64,000 nucleotides of DNA, taken from a virus. The translations under genes and the position numbers were made by a program. The notes under the pieces are model-generated. The model saw nothing but the letters and a program-made list of their open reading frames with translations. It was not told the origin of the DNA and did not search any database. Where the stretch lies: IMG/VR virus record IMGVR_UViG_3300005533_000226, positions 1-64,000 of that record; one strand, given 5' to 3'. Each line of letters begins with the position of its first letter. Position 1 is the stretch's first letter. Of the stretch, positions 46,028 through 53,750 are shown piece by piece.

Positions 46028-48574
46028 ATGGCGATCATCGCTGTTGCTATTGTCGGCGCTCTCGCGAGCGCCGCTATCACAGGCATGGCGGTGGTGACGG
46101 CCTTGACCCTTGCGGGTCTCAGCATTGGCTTGAGCTATGCCGCGAAGGCACTCACGAAAACCAAGGCGTCGTCAGTCGCTTCCACATCTGGCGTTCAAAC
46201 GTCGCTGCAAACGGGCGGTGATGTTCCGCGCGGATCGGTGTTCGGGAAGCAGGGCGTCGCTGGGCAGCTCATCTATTTCAACACCTACGGCGCAGATAAC
46301 GCCTATCTTGAAATGGTCTTCGCCATCGGCGACGGCCTGCACGATGGCATCGACGCGGTTTGGGTTGATGGCGTGCGCAAGACGATCACGCGCACATCTA
46401 GCTCGACCTACGCTGAGCATTACACGGTCGATGGGTTTACCGGCTTCACGCTCGACTTTTACCTTGGCAAGAGCGGCCAAACCGCCGACGCGAATCTTGT
46501 CACCAACGCAAACCCCGCTGGGCGGTGGACATCAGATTTTAAGCTGACTGGCATCAGCTACATCATTTGCCGGTTGAAATATGATGCCGACCTGTATCCG
46601 CAGGGTGTTCCGCAGTTTCTTTTCGAGGTGCGTGGGCGTCGCCTCTATGATATTCGCAAGGACGATACAGCAGGGGGGTCGGGTGCGCATCGTTGGGATG
46701 ATGAGACCACTTGGGAATTTTCCGAAAATCCCATTGTGCAGCTCTATAATTTCCGGCGCGGCTTGTATGTCGCTTCCCAGCTCGTTGTCGGATGCGGTGT
46801 CGCGCCCGTCGATCTTGTGCCCGATTATTTCATGGCGGCTGCCACAGCCTGCGATGAAATCGTTGGTAGCAACCCACGTTTCCGGTGCGGTACTTACGTC
46901 TCCGCTGATGAGCAATACGGCGACGTTGTAACCCGGTTCCTTGAGGCTTGCGCTGGTGTCGAGCAAGAGCGCGCAGGCGCATTCGCCCCCATCGCTGGCG
47001 TCGCGCAATCGCTCGCGCTTCCTGATCCGATCACGGACGATGATATTGTATCGGGGCAGCCCGTAAAGTTTTCGGCGAAGCAATCGCGCGCGTCGCTATT
47101 CAATGCCGTGTTCGGCATCTTCACCGATCCCTCGCAGCAATGGAAACAGGTCGCCTATCCGCCGAACACGAATTCGGATGATGAGGCGACGGATGGCGAG
47201 CGCCTTGTTGAAACGCTCGACCTGCCGCAGATTCCATACGTCGATCAGGCTCAGAGGCTTTCCGAGATTGCGCGCAGGCTCGCGCGTCTTCAGGCGACGG
47301 CGACGATCACGCTGCCGTATAAATTCGTTGTGCTTGAGCCGGGCGATTGGATTCAGTGGAATTCCGCGCTGTACGGCAATCGGACTTGGATGGTGACGCA
47401 GGCGACGCTTAACGCCGATCACACGAATACGGTTGCGCTTCGCGAGATTTCGTCCGACGCATATTCGGATGTCACCCCGGCCGCAGGCCCGGCGGTTGGC
47501 ACGCTTCCGACAGTGGCCACGCGGCTTTCGACGGCGCCAAGCTTCTCGATTGGGGGAAGCACAATCTTGGGCGCTGGCGGCCTTAAGATTCAGGCGATTG
47601 TCTGCAACTGGACTCCGATCCTCGATCTAACGGTTGATCGGGTCATCGTCGAATATCGCATTCACACTGATGATGATTCTGGCGCCGTGATGACGGCCTC
47701 ATTCTCCAATGTCCTTTCGGGGCAGGGCGTCATCTCAGCCGGTATTCAGGCGTCAACCGAATACGATGTCCGCGCCACCATCGAGACAACGCCGGAACGC
47801 GCCACAACGTTCACGGCTTGGCAGCAGATGACCACCGGCGCTGAGCATGTGGTGCCCTCCGCCACCGGCGCCGTTCCTGTTGACGTTCAGCTTACAAGCT
47901 TCGATGACGCGCTTCAGGATTTGGTTCGCAATCGCATTATGGGCGCGATCAACGATTTGACTACCACGGTTGCCGCCCTCGCGCTTGCGGTCGCCAATCA
48001 GGATTCTTCAAACGCGCTCGATAAGCAGGAATTGAAGCGCAGTATTTCGGCGTCATACGGCAATGCGCTGGCCGCCTTCAACGAGGCGATCATCGCCGCT
48101 GTTGGCCCCGGCGGCTCTGTTGTCGAATTGCTCGATGAGTTACAGGCCACGCTCGATGATGGCACGGCCCTTGGCACGGCATCGTTCATTGTTGGCGTGA
48201 CACCTTCCGGCGCGGTGGCTTCTTACGAGCTAACCGTGATGTCCAACAATACGAAGGCTGGCCTGAAGGTCGCCACGTATGATGACGGGCATGGCGGCCA
48301 TACATCGCAAGTGCTGATCGAGGCTGATCAGTTTCAGGTCGGCTCGACCGCCGATGGTGTAGGGTTTATGCCGCTGTTCATCGTGTCAGGCGGCGAGGTT
48401 CTTATCAACGGCGACATCATCGCCACCGGCACGATCACGGCCGACAAACTGAGCGTAGCTACGCTTTCTGCTATCGTCGCGAACGTGGGCTTGCTCACGG
48501 CGGGGATGATCCAAAGCGCGGATGGAAAGCTTCAGCTCGACCTAGACAATAACCGCCTTGTGATTTCCGACTGA
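46028..48574 (+). CDS. tail tip / host-specificity protein (gpJ-like)
   Basis: An 848-residue protein. The N-terminus has two hydrophobic stretches, followed by the gpJ-like core (GSVFGKQGVAGQLIYFNTYG, YVSADEQYGDVVTRFLEACA) and a C-terminal fibre-like part with DGVGFMPLFIVSGGEVLING. It contacts the host receptor. It is followed at once by fibre genes. Confidence 0.85.
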   Translation: MAIIAVAIVGALASAAITGMAVVTALTLAGLSIGLSYAAKALTKTKASSVASTSGVQTSLQTGGDVPRGSVFGKQGVAGQLIYFNTYGADNAYLEMVFAIGDGLHDGIDAVWVDGVRKTITRTSSSTYAEHYTVDGFTGFTLDFYLGKSGQTADANLVTNANPAGRWTSDFKLTGISYIICRLKYDADLYPQGVPQFLFEVRGRRLYDIRKDDTAGGSGAHRWDDETTWEFSENPIVQLYNFRRGLYVASQLVVGCGVAPVDLVPDYFMAAATACDEIVGSNPRFRCGTYVSADEQYGDVVTRFLEACAGVEQERAGAFAPIAGVAQSLALPDPITDDDIVSGQPVKFSAKQSRASLFNAVFGIFTDPSQQWKQVAYPPNTNSDDEATDGERLVETLDLPQIPYVDQAQRLSEIARRLARLQATATITLPYKFVVLEPGDWIQWNSALYGNRTWMVTQATLNADHTNTVALREISSDAYSDVTPAAGPAVGTLPTVATRLSTAPSFSIGGSTILGAGGLKIQAIVCNWTPILDLTVDRVIVEYRIHTDDDSGAVMTASFSNVLSGQGVISAGIQASTEYDVRATIETTPERATTFTAWQQMTTGAEHVVPSATGAVPVDVQLTSFDDALQDLVRNRIMGAINDLTTTVAALALAVANQDSSNALDKQELKRSISASYGNALAAFNEAIIAAVGPGGSVVELLDELQATLDDGTALGTASFIVGVTPSGAVASYELTVMSNNTKAGLKVATYDDGHGGHTSQVLIEADQFQVGSTADGVGFMPLFIVSGGEVLINGDIIATGTITADKLSVATLSAIVANVGLLTAGMIQSADGKLQLDLDNNRLVISD

Positions 48575-49125
48575 TGACTCGCAGGGTTGTGATGTCATCG
48601 AGCGGCATTCGATGTTCGCTCCCCGGTATTGATGCGCTGTCGCCACCGACAACGGATGAAGATTCGCTGTCGCTTAATTCGGATTGGGATAGTGTATATC
48701 GGCTGTGGTCGGTGACGCGGCTCGTGAACACGAGCCTTAATCCGCCGGTGGTGATCCCCTTCGCGCCGCTGGATTATCCGCCAGCCGTGCGGTTGTTTAT
48801 GATTGATCGTTCGACCGGCGAGCAAGTTGATATTCCGGTTGTCGGCGGTTCGATTGCGGCCTTCGGCGGGACAGCGTTCTATGCCTCGCAGCGTTATCAG
48901 GTGCAAAGCTTCAGCAATCCGCTTGCGGGAAGCAACCCGCCGTATCTAGTTTCGCTTGCGGCTGCGCAGAATTATGGACTCAGCACTGAGGCCGACACAA
49001 CGGCCGTGCCGCTTCCGGCTTCCGTGAAATTTAATCAGGTTACGGTTTGGCAGCGCCCCACCAACACCACGCCGGTAGATTCCCTCACCTATGATTTCGT
49101 GGTGATGGTTTTCAAAATGCGATGA
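48574..49125 (+). CDS. tail-fibre-region protein
   Basis: A 183-residue beta-rich protein beginning 4 bases before the gpJ-like stop (TGATG). It has a DSLSLNSDWDSVYRLWSVTR motif. Its role is inferred from position only. Confidence 0.6.
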   Translation: MTRRVVMSSSGIRCSLPGIDALSPPTTDEDSLSLNSDWDSVYRLWSVTRLVNTSLNPPVVIPFAPLDYPPAVRLFMIDRSTGEQVDIPVVGGSIAAFGGTAFYASQRYQVQSFSNPLAGSNPPYLVSLAAAQNYGLSTEADTTAVPLPASVKFNQVTVWQRPTNTTPVDSLTYDFVVMVFKMR

Positions 49126-50246
49126 CCAATCGTCTTCTTGTCGGGCATAGGTCGCGGACAGTCCCGACCGGCTATGGTGGAAATGATTCTTACACCAAGG
49201 TTTTGCTCGACTTTGAAAGCGGCGTTGCGGACTCGAACGTTGGCGGCCTCGCGAAGACTTGGACGGCGCACGGGGCGATTGCAACCACCGGATCGCAATT
49301 CGTTTTCGGTTCTAAGTCTCTCGCCTGCACCGGCAATGTAAACGATTATATCGACACGCCGGATTCGGCTGACTTTAATCTTGGCGCAGCCGCCTCGTGG
49401 GAAATTGACTTTTGGTTCAAGGTCGGCGGCGGCGACGGTACGCGCAGGTACATCTTCGGCCAATGCGATTCTGGCGGCAATGATTTTTCGATTGCCTGCG
49501 CGGTCAATGAAAACAACAAGCTGTGGGTGCAGCTCTCAAATACCGGGAACACAATTCCCGCTACGCTAATCACGGGCACTACATTCCTCACGTCAGGGGC
49601 GACGTGGCATCACGCTGTAATTCAGTTCAACGGATATTATTATCTTCTTTTCGTTGATGGCGTGATCCAAAACACCACAAATGGCGTTTTCAGCTCGGCG
49701 CTTTGGAATAGTTCATCGCCCTTTGCGATTGGCCGTCCCGGTGCTGGCGCTTTTAATGCGTTTAATGGCTGGGTTGATGAATTCCGAATTTCAGTCGGCG
49801 AACAACGATTCTATACGTTCGCATATACTGTGCCGACGCAGCCATATGATCAGCTCGGAACATCGACATTCACCGATTACGGCGTTTGGCTGAGCAAGCC
49901 GGGGATTGATGTTTTCACGGCGACTGACGATCAGTGCTTGCTCACCACCGGCGCAAAAAATTTCCAATTCCTGATGCGCGGTTCGGTGGCCGTGCCAGCA
50001 TCGACTAATGTGACCGTTTATTTCGGCACCACGCTGGCATCCATTCCCGTTATCGGTTGGGGCGTGAAGAAAACTGTCGGTGGCTGGATCAATCTTCCGG
50101 CGTTTGATTCCAATTTGCCGAATGATGGCGAGGCGCTTGGCATTGTGATGAAAGTGCAGCCTTTCACTGACAGGATTGTTTTCAAGAACATCTATACCAT
50201 CGACGAAACCGTTGTTTATGTGGTCCTTGGGATGAGCGCGGCATGA
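49122..50246 (+). CDS. LamG/concanavalin-like tail protein
   Basis: A 374-residue protein. Residues about 20-200 match a LamG/concanavalin-type jelly roll (LDFESGVADSNVGGLAKTW, then DFWFKVGGGDGTRRYIFGQC, and DGVIQNTTNGV), often used to bind surface glycans. The C-terminal part is beta-rich. ATGA-coupled at both ends. Confidence 0.72.
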   Translation: MTNRLLVGHRSRTVPTGYGGNDSYTKVLLDFESGVADSNVGGLAKTWTAHGAIATTGSQFVFGSKSLACTGNVNDYIDTPDSADFNLGAAASWEIDFWFKVGGGDGTRRYIFGQCDSGGNDFSIACAVNENNKLWVQLSNTGNTIPATLITGTTFLTSGATWHHAVIQFNGYYYLLFVDGVIQNTTNGVFSSALWNSSSPFAIGRPGAGAFNAFNGWVDEFRISVGEQRFYTFAYTVPTQPYDQLGTSTFTDYGVWLSKPGIDVFTATDDQCLLTTGAKNFQFLMRGSVAVPASTNVTVYFGTTLASIPVIGWGVKKTVGGWINLPAFDSNLPNDGEALGIVMKVQPFTDRIVFKNIYTIDETVVYVVLGMSAA

Positions 50247-50743
50247 GTCGGCGTCTCAAGGTCACGAAGGACGGCATCATTGTCGTCGGCCCCGGCTATG
50301 ATGCCGACACGGCCACGCTCGATCAGATGACGTTCAATTCGCAGCTTGCTGCTGTGAACCGTTCGATTGTCGGAATGGCGTTGGTAGTGCGGCGTCAATT
50401 CGTGACCGTCACAACGAGCAATGCGATTCCTGTGACTACCACATATTTCGGCAAGACGTTTCCTTATCCGCCGTTTTTTGCGTACATCGAAGAACAGGTT
50501 TCAACCAGTGCATTTGATGCTACGCGCGCCAACGTCATTCTGACTTATCGGCCGCCAGCTATGGACCTGTACGGATATTCCAGCGTCGGCACCACGCTAT
50601 ATACAGCGCCGACAACAGGCATCTATGCCGCGATTTTTGAGGATCACGTCGATTGGTACAATTTCAATCAGGGCGGCGATCCACGCAATTCGCCGCCCTA
50701 TGATCACTATTACGATTGCGTGAGGTGGATGGCATACGCATGA
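50243..50743 (+). CDS. tail-region hypothetical protein
   Basis: A 166-residue beta-rich protein (TVTTSNAIPVTTTYFGKTF). No family. It lies between receptor-binding candidates, coupled on both sides by ATGA. Confidence 0.6.
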   Translation: MSRRLKVTKDGIIVVGPGYDADTATLDQMTFNSQLAAVNRSIVGMALVVRRQFVTVTTSNAIPVTTTYFGKTFPYPPFFAYIEEQVSTSAFDATRANVILTYRPPAMDLYGYSSVGTTLYTAPTTGIYAAIFEDHVDWYNFNQGGDPRNSPPYDHYYDCVRWMAYA

Positions 50744-51150
50744 AAACGCTTTTGGTCTATACGCCTGATGACGGTCGCATTATGCAGCGGCAGCAGGGCT
50801 CCTTTTCGCCGACCATCGTTGATCAGTACGCTTCTGCCGGGATGAAATGCCTCATCTTGGAAAAAGACATCTATGACATCTTGTACGTGAAAGACGGCGA
50901 GCTGCGTTCGCGGCCGAAAATGTCGATCACGCAGGACAAGATGGAAGCGATAGGCGACGGTAAGGATGAGGTTACGTTTAGCGGCATCCCGCCGGGCGCC
51001 ACGGTTCTTGTCGATGACGGGCACTCGCAGGCGACCTACGTGCCGACTGACGGCAAGGCGGAAATCTCATCGCCGGAAAGCGGGAACGTCATCGTGCATG
51101 TTGCGCTTTGGCCTTATCTCGAATGGGCTGGGAGTATCACTTTCAAATGA
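50740..51150 (+). CDS. tail-region hypothetical protein
   Basis: A 136-residue protein; the C-terminal half (VTFSGIPPGATVLVDDGHSQ) looks like a small beta-sandwich. The start at 50740 overlaps the previous stop. Confidence 0.6.
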   Translation: MKTLLVYTPDDGRIMQRQQGSFSPTIVDQYASAGMKCLILEKDIYDILYVKDGELRSRPKMSITQDKMEAIGDGKDEVTFSGIPPGATVLVDDGHSQATYVPTDGKAEISSPESGNVIVHVALWPYLEWAGSITFK

Positions 51151-51518
51151 AAATCGCCATCAATCGGAATCTATCTGACAAGGTTGCGAGCGCGGAAGAA
51201 GCCGTCAACGCGCATTTCAACGGTTTCGGGATGGCCCGCACGCACACCGACGAAGCGCACCGACGAAAGCGCATCGAGGCTCAGGATTTTCTAGCGGGCG
51301 CCAATAAGGCGCCCGTTTTGCTTTCCGAAGAAAGCAGGCGCACCGGCATCGCGGTTGAGCTGCTTGCGAAGGCGATCATCAAGAAGCCCGACGAATTTGC
51401 CGGGCGTGAACATGCGCGGCGCGCACTGATTGAGAAGATTCGCGCCGCCAAGAGCGGGCGTGAAATCGACTCGCTGTTGCAGGCCGCCAATATAGGGCGG
51501 GCAAATGGCGTTCGGTGA
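51147..51518 (+). CDS. tail chaperone-like small protein
   Basis: A 123-residue helical protein (NAHFNGFGMARTHTDEAHRR, then a helix rich in Lys/Ala). This type often lies in fibre operons as an assembly factor. Assignment is tentative. ATG 51147 makes ATGA with the previous stop. Confidence 0.55.
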   Translation: MKIAINRNLSDKVASAEEAVNAHFNGFGMARTHTDEAHRRKRIEAQDFLAGANKAPVLLSEESRRTGIAVELLAKAIIKKPDEFAGREHARRALIEKIRAAKSGREIDSLLQAANIGRANGVR

Positions 51519-52392
51519 TCTTTACAGCGCAGGTACGGTATCAGTCACATCGGGCAACACCGCCGTCACCGGCGTAGGCACGCTATGGTCGCTTGCGCTC
51601 GTTGCTGGCGACTCGTTTGAATCGGGCGGCATCCGCGTAACCATCAAGACCGTCACCGACGATACGCACCTTGTTCTTGCGTATGGTTGGCCCGGCAGCA
51701 ATCTCAGCGGCGCCTCATATGTGGTGCGCGAGGATTCTGGCCTTCGTCACGATCCGACTGAGATGACAGGGCGCGTTCGCGATCTTCTGCAAACGCTTCA
51801 GGTCTTTGATACCGCGCTTCCGATCATCGGCGTCAATTCCGCCGTTACCGCGCCAACCGGCAGCGAGGCGACAGGCACCAAGTACCGTGTCCTCCCCGGT
51901 GCAACTGGCGCATTTGCCGGGCACGATAATCAGATTGCGGAGAAGCAGGACACCGGATGGTTCTTCACGGTCCCTGAGGGCGGTTGGCAGGTCTTTGACG
52001 ATTCAACGTTCTATCCGCTGGCTTATGACGGCGCGGGGAATTGGAATCGCCTGTCAGGTCCGTATGACGTTCCCGTGTGGATCGCCGGGCGGCCGATTGA
52101 GTCCGAAATCATCTTCAAGATGAAATTCGTGACGCAGGTGAAATTCGCGACGGCGATTGCCGGGAGTCTCGGCGTCGCTGATGTCGCGGCTACAGCCGAC
52201 TCTATTTTCTCGGTGCAAAAAAACGGCAGCGAGGTTGGGCAGGTCAAATTCGCCGCGTCGTCATCGACGGCGGTATTTATCGCCGCAAGCCCGTTCACTT
52301 TCAATCCCGGCGATGTTCTCAGCATCGTCGCGCCCGCCGTTCGCGACGCAACTCTTTCAAATATCGCGTTCACCCTAACGGGCACGCGCTGA
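51505..52392 (+). CDS. tail fibre protein with DUF2793-like region
   Basis: A 295-residue protein. Residues 1-70 are a repeated beta element, and residues 110-185 (KYRVLPGATGAFAGHDNQIA, then GWFFTVPEGGWQVFDDSTFY) match the DUF2793 type of phage tail protein. The C-terminal 100 residues form a beta-sandwich that may bind receptor. Confidence 0.75.
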   Translation: MAFGDLYSAGTVSVTSGNTAVTGVGTLWSLALVAGDSFESGGIRVTIKTVTDDTHLVLAYGWPGSNLSGASYVVREDSGLRHDPTEMTGRVRDLLQTLQVFDTALPIIGVNSAVTAPTGSEATGTKYRVLPGATGAFAGHDNQIAEKQDTGWFFTVPEGGWQVFDDSTFYPLAYDGAGNWNRLSGPYDVPVWIAGRPIESEIIFKMKFVTQVKFATAIAGSLGVADVAATADSIFSVQKNGSEVGQVKFAASSSTAVFIAASPFTFNPGDVLSIVAPAVRDATLSNIAFTLTGTR

Positions 52393-52416
52393 TCAATCTG
52401 AATAAGGAGACCTAGA

Positions 52417-52923
52417 ATGACACCGACCGTTATGGTGACGGATGGCGGCCCGCATCCTGCTGACAAATGGGCTGAGGTTACGGCTGGCCAGCTTGGCGAC
52501 CTGATCGTGCTTGGCCCGAATGCCTCGCCGAAGGTTCGGCGCGAGAAGGAAAAATTTGTCATCTCGCTTCAGGAAGCTTTCGAGGGCCATCATCAAGACG
52601 TGCAGGATAACGAGGCGGCGGCGCTCAAGAAGGAAGGCACCGCGCGCTTGTCCACCGGCTATCGCGAACACGTCGAGAAGCGGAAGGCTGCTGCGCTCAA
52701 GTCCGTCGCCGACGCCGCGAAGGGCACGTCATTCGAGTCGCATTTCGCGCGCCCCGAAATTCAGGAAATCGTTTGGCGCATGATCAGCCAGCATTTCACC
52801 AGCTCGATGAAGATTCATCGGAGCTGGCACGCTGACGCCAATCCCGACGACAAACACGCGAAGGCGTTCAAGGCGCGTCGGATTGAATCGCCCATCGGCG
52901 GTCTCGCGCCAGCTACCAAGTAA
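52417..52923 (+). CDS. hypothetical protein in fibre region
   Basis: A 168-residue, helical, His/Lys-rich protein. It has AAGGAGACC before its ATG. Unrecognised. It interrupts the beta-rich fibre genes and may be an assembly factor. Confidence 0.6.
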   Translation: MTPTVMVTDGGPHPADKWAEVTAGQLGDLIVLGPNASPKVRREKEKFVISLQEAFEGHHQDVQDNEAAALKKEGTARLSTGYREHVEKRKAAALKSVADAAKGTSFESHFARPEIQEIVWRMISQHFTSSMKIHRSWHADANPDDKHAKAFKARRIESPIGGLAPATK

Positions 52924-52984
52924 CCCGCCCGCATAAGCGGACAACTCCACAAAACGAAAAAGAACAAACGCCTTAACGGGCGGG
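52924..52984 (+). other. leader stem near the ribosome-binding site of the next fibre gene
   Basis: CCCGCCCG (52924-52931) is complementary to CGGGCGGG (52977-52984). The second arm adjoins the GGGGAG ribosome-binding site for the gene at 52995, so pairing could hide it. Confidence 0.4.
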
Positions 52985-52994
52985 GAGTCTATCA

Positions 52995-53663
52995 ATGGCT
53001 GGTATCACCACCGCGTTCTTGACATCGTTCAAGAGCGATCTTTTCTCCGCGTTGCATTGCTTCAACGCTACTGTCGTAAAAACCGGCGTTAACGGAACGT
53101 CCGGCCAATTCGGCCTTACTGGATTGGCGAACGTCACCGGCCTTGCGGTCGGCATGGCCGTGTCGGGCACCAACATTGCCGCTGGCGCCGTTGTAGCGTC
53201 CATCGACTCGTCCACAACCTGTACGTTGTCGAAGGCCCACACCGGCACGATTTCGTCCGGCTCGATTACCTTCACCGGCGACGTGTTCAAGGTCGCGCTG
53301 ATCAAGTCGGGCATGGCGGGCACCTATGGCGCCTCGACCACCAACTACACGGACGTAACGGGCAATTCGGACGAAGCGTCCGGCACCGGCTATACCGCTG
53401 GCGGACAGGCGCTTGCCGGGCAGGCTTCGCCGACCATATCGGGCACCACGGCATTCGTCGATTGGACAACCGATCCATCGTGGACATCCGCGACGCTGAG
53501 CGTTGCCGGTATGATCATTTACAACACCTCGCAACGCGGACCTACCGCGACGCGCGCGATGTCGGTGCATGATTTCGGCGGCACGCAATCGGTGACGGCT
53601 GGCACGTTTACGGTTGTTCTGCCGACCGCTGACTCGTCCAACGCGATCCTGCGCATCGGCTAA
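52995..53663 (+). CDS. tail fibre / tail surface protein
   Basis: A 222-residue Gly/Thr/Ser-rich, beta-rich protein with an immunoglobulin-like N-terminal half (VTGLAVGMAVSGTNIAAGAV). A probable virion-surface protein, inferred from composition and position. Confidence 0.65.
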   Translation: MAGITTAFLTSFKSDLFSALHCFNATVVKTGVNGTSGQFGLTGLANVTGLAVGMAVSGTNIAAGAVVASIDSSTTCTLSKAHTGTISSGSITFTGDVFKVALIKSGMAGTYGASTTNYTDVTGNSDEASGTGYTAGGQALAGQASPTISGTTAFVDWTTDPSWTSATLSVAGMIIYNTSQRGPTATRAMSVHDFGGTQSVTAGTFTVVLPTADSSNAILRIG

Positions 53664-53689
53664 GGCTGAAAAAGAAGAACAAAAAAATG

Positions 53690-53727
53690 GGGGCGCTGCG
53701 CTTCATCGCGGCGCCCCTTCGCCTTTT
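53690..53727 (+). terminator. intrinsic terminator in fibre region
   Basis: An 11-bp stem, GGGGCGCTGCG (53690) against CGCGGCGCCCC (53707), a CTTCAT loop and then TTCGCCTTTT. Confidence 0.65.
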
Positions 53728-53750
53728 GACTTGATGCGCAGGGGGAAGCG

